Positions 62,696 to 64,000 of a DNA stretch of 64,000 nt are shown here, piece by piece. Source of the DNA: Dyadobacter fermentans DSM 18053. GTDB lineage: Bacteria; Bacteroidota; Bacteroidia; Cytophagales; Spirosomataceae. Within the stretch, counting starts at the first letter, position 1. The number at the start of each line of letters is the position of its first letter. The position numbers and the translations under genes were made by a program. Under the pieces are notes generated by a model. It was not told where the DNA came from. It saw only the letters and a program-made list of their open reading frames with translations, and did not search any database. The stretch is from positions 124,001 through 188,000 of the forward strand of contig NC_013037.1 in the NCBI RefSeq assembly GCF_000023125.1, read 5' to 3'.

Positions 62696-63085
62696 ATGGA
62701 CAATAGAAAGAATCTGTTGATTATAGACGACGAACCTAGTATTACCAAAATACTGGAACATTTTCTGAAAAAGGATTTCAACGTAGTGATCAAAAATGAT
62801 GGCTCGGAAGGAATGCTGTGGCTCGAAGAAGGCAACCAGGCCGACCTCATTATCGCCGACCTGCACATGCCCAACCTGAGCGGCAAGGAGTTTCTGAAAG
62901 TGGCCAAAGCCAGTAACCTCTATTCCGAAATACCGATTATCATTCTGTCGGGTTCTGACGAGAGCAGCGAGCGCATTCAGTGCCTTAATCTGGGTGCCGA
63001 CGATTTCATGGTCAAGCCGTTCAACCCGATGGAGGTGCACGCGAAGATCAATGCCGTACTGCGGCGCAGCAAACGCTACTCTTAA
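62696..63085 (+). CDS. Single-domain response regulator
   Basis: A 129-residue receiver domain: acidic pair in IIDDEPSIT (Asp11/Asp12), phospho-acceptor Asp55 in LIIADLHMP, Ser in IILSGSDES and Lys in DFMVKPFNPMEV. No output domain. It ends 11 bases before the sugar transferase gene, whose own N-terminus is receiver-like, so the two probably work together in control of capsule or exopolysaccharide synthesis; this is inference. Confidence 0.9.
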   Translation: MDNRKNLLIIDDEPSITKILEHFLKKDFNVVIKNDGSEGMLWLEEGNQADLIIADLHMPNLSGKEFLKVAKASNLYSEIPIIILSGSDESSERIQCLNLGADDFMVKPFNPMEVHAKINAVLRRSKRYS

Positions 63086-63096
63086 CCTAGACCGAC

Positions 63097-64000
63097 ATGA
63101 TGGAACTGGCCGGAACATCGACAGAGGCGGCAACGTCAGGCAAAACCTACGTTGCCCAGTTCAGGGTTATTTATGTTCATACCAATTTTCAGGAGTACCT
63201 CCGCTTTACCGAGCGGTTCGCCGAATACCTTCAGGTAGAATATTTCGATGCACCCGCCAGCGCGCTGGAAGCATTGAAGGAGAACTATCCGGCCGATGTG
63301 ATCGTGGCGCACGGCGGCAGCGGCGGCATGGAGCTGCTCGACACCATCCGCAAAAGCGCCGGCTTCGCCAATATCCCGTTCGTGCTGCTGGTGGACAAGC
63401 TCGACCGCCAGGCCATCGAAACAGCCCGCGCCAAGCATGCAGATGATGTTTTTTCGATCCATTTCGACGACGGCGACCTCATCACGCGCATCAAATACTT
63501 CAAAAAGCGGCAATGGTACGTGGCCAGCAAGGCCTCGCAGAAAATAGGTGCGCAAAGCAACAAAACGCCGCTCTGGAAGCGGGCGATCGACGTGGCCATG
63601 ACGGGCACGGCCGTGTTGCTGCTCCTGCCGGTGTTTATCCTCGTCGCGATCCTCATCAAACTGGATTCGAAAGGGCCCGTTTTCTACAAATCCAAAAGGG
63701 TAGGGAGCGGTTACAAGATATTTGACCTCTACAAGTTCAGGACCATGCGGACCGACGCCGACCAACTGATCCGTAAAATGGCGGCATTGAATATGTATTC
63801 CAAAGCGGAGCCGGTTTCGCAGATCGAAACGCAGGGACTGTGCGACGAATGTCTGGCTGGAAACCAATGCAAAAGTCTGCTGTTCCACGACGGCAAGGAG
63901 ATTTGTGAAAAGCTCTATCACTTCCAGAAGGAGCAGAAAGCGGCATTTATGAAATTCCAGAACGACCCGCGCATTACCCGCCTTGGCCGGTTCCTGCGGA
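63097..64000 (+). CDS. Sugar transferase with N-terminal pseudo-receiver domain, cut by window edge
   Basis: The first 301 codons of a polyprenyl-phosphate glycosylphosphotransferase, which starts glycan repeat assembly on the lipid carrier. Residues about 20-135 look like a receiver fold (VIYVHTNFQEYLRFTERFAEY; ADVIVAHGGSGGMELLDTI; IPFVLLVDKLDRQAI), but the phospho-acceptor Asp position is taken by His/Gly, so it cannot be phosphorylated in the usual way. A membrane segment (AMTGTAVLLLLPVFILVAILI) near residue 165 leads to the WcaJ-type catalytic part (SKGPVFYKSKRVGSGYKIFDLYKFRTM). A Cys-rich insertion (CDECLAGNQC near residue 248, a fourth Cys near 269) is unusual. Confidence 0.88.
   Translation, partial: MMELAGTSTEAATSGKTYVAQFRVIYVHTNFQEYLRFTERFAEYLQVEYFDAPASALEALKENYPADVIVAHGGSGGMELLDTIRKSAGFANIPFVLLVDKLDRQAIETARAKHADDVFSIHFDDGDLITRIKYFKKRQWYVASKASQKIGAQSNKTPLWKRAIDVAMTGTAVLLLLPVFILVAILIKLDSKGPVFYKSKRVGSGYKIFDLYKFRTMRTDADQLIRKMAALNMYSKAEPVSQIETQGLCDECLAGNQCKSLLFHDGKEICEKLYHFQKEQKAAFMKFQNDPRITRLGRFLR

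Noticed and set aside
1..64000. Insertion sequences, prophage, CRISPR arrays, rRNA or tRNA genes
   Set aside because: No transposase, integrase, cas gene, regularly spaced repeats or rRNA/tRNA sequence was recognised.

Overview
This window looks like a chromosomal segment of a Bacteroidota bacterium, most likely a Cytophagales/Spirosomaceae member such as Dyadobacter or a relative. The reasons are: secreted esterases that end in a type IX secretion (T9SS) sorting domain; a two-component regulator-propeller histidine kinase with a LytTR partner; MacB-type permeases with an N-terminal permease-prefix region paired with PadR; HipA-like/DUF3037 and DUF6152/DUF6644 gene pairs; few purine-rich ribosome sites; and several good matches to the Bacteroidota -7 promoter element TAnnTTTG. 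The species assignment is inference. No rRNA, tRNA, CRISPR array or insertion sequence was recognised.

Layout. 0-4.9 kb: the 5' part of a GH13 alpha-glucosidase (cut by the window edge), small conserved proteins, an SGNH hydrolase, a DUF6152/DUF6644 pair, and an antitoxin next to a truncated VapC remnant. 4.9-8.6 kb: purL with its own promoter and terminator. 8.7-10.4 kb: a TetR regulator divergent from a membrane protein/cupin pair, with a 40-bp dyad between them. 10.4-17.0 kb: four co-directional genes in an A-B-A-B order, where A is an SGNH-like lipoprotein that has lost its catalytic residues and B is a T9SS-secreted SASA-type esterase. 17.3-21.2 kb: an accessory stretch with an RlaP-like nucleotidyltransferase, a protein with faint uracil-DNA-glycosylase-like motifs, an A+T-rich KAP P-loop ATPase, and a structured RNA element between 14-bp direct repeats. 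21.3-28.5 kb: GH29 fucosidase, 2H phosphoesterase, Nei/Fpg glycosylase, AI-2E-type permease, ScyD/ScyE-type lipoprotein and an O-methyltransferase. 28.7-44 kb: formaldehyde dehydrogenase, PadR/ABC permease, LysR, a large propeller-HEAT-cytochrome c protein, a HEAT protein, HipA-like/DUF3037, LytTR regulator and a 1192-aa sensor kinase. 44.3-45.1 kb: a mostly non-coding stretch with hairpins, a 24-codon reading frame and a strong terminator. 45.1-57.5 kb: the alpha-glucan/trehalose block. 57.6-64 kb: small proteins, a vWA protein divergent from an ECF sigma/anti-sigma-like pair, a response regulator and a sugar transferase cut by the right edge.

How the genes fit together. The clearest pathway is alpha-glucan metabolism. 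TreS fused to maltokinase turns trehalose into maltose and then maltose-1-phosphate, GlgE polymerises this into alpha-1,4-glucan, and GlgB adds branches; these three genes form one tight minus-strand operon. Divergently, a response regulator precedes a TreY-MalQ fusion, which can recycle glucan ends towards maltooligosyl-trehalose and rearrange maltooligosaccharides. TreZ, which would release trehalose, is not in the window. The esterases and fucosidase point to a life on complex polysaccharides. The best candidates for something undescribed are the A-B-A-B pseudo-SGNH/SASA operon, the structured RNA at 20.86 kb, and the hairpin/micro-ORF unit at 44.8-45.1 kb.
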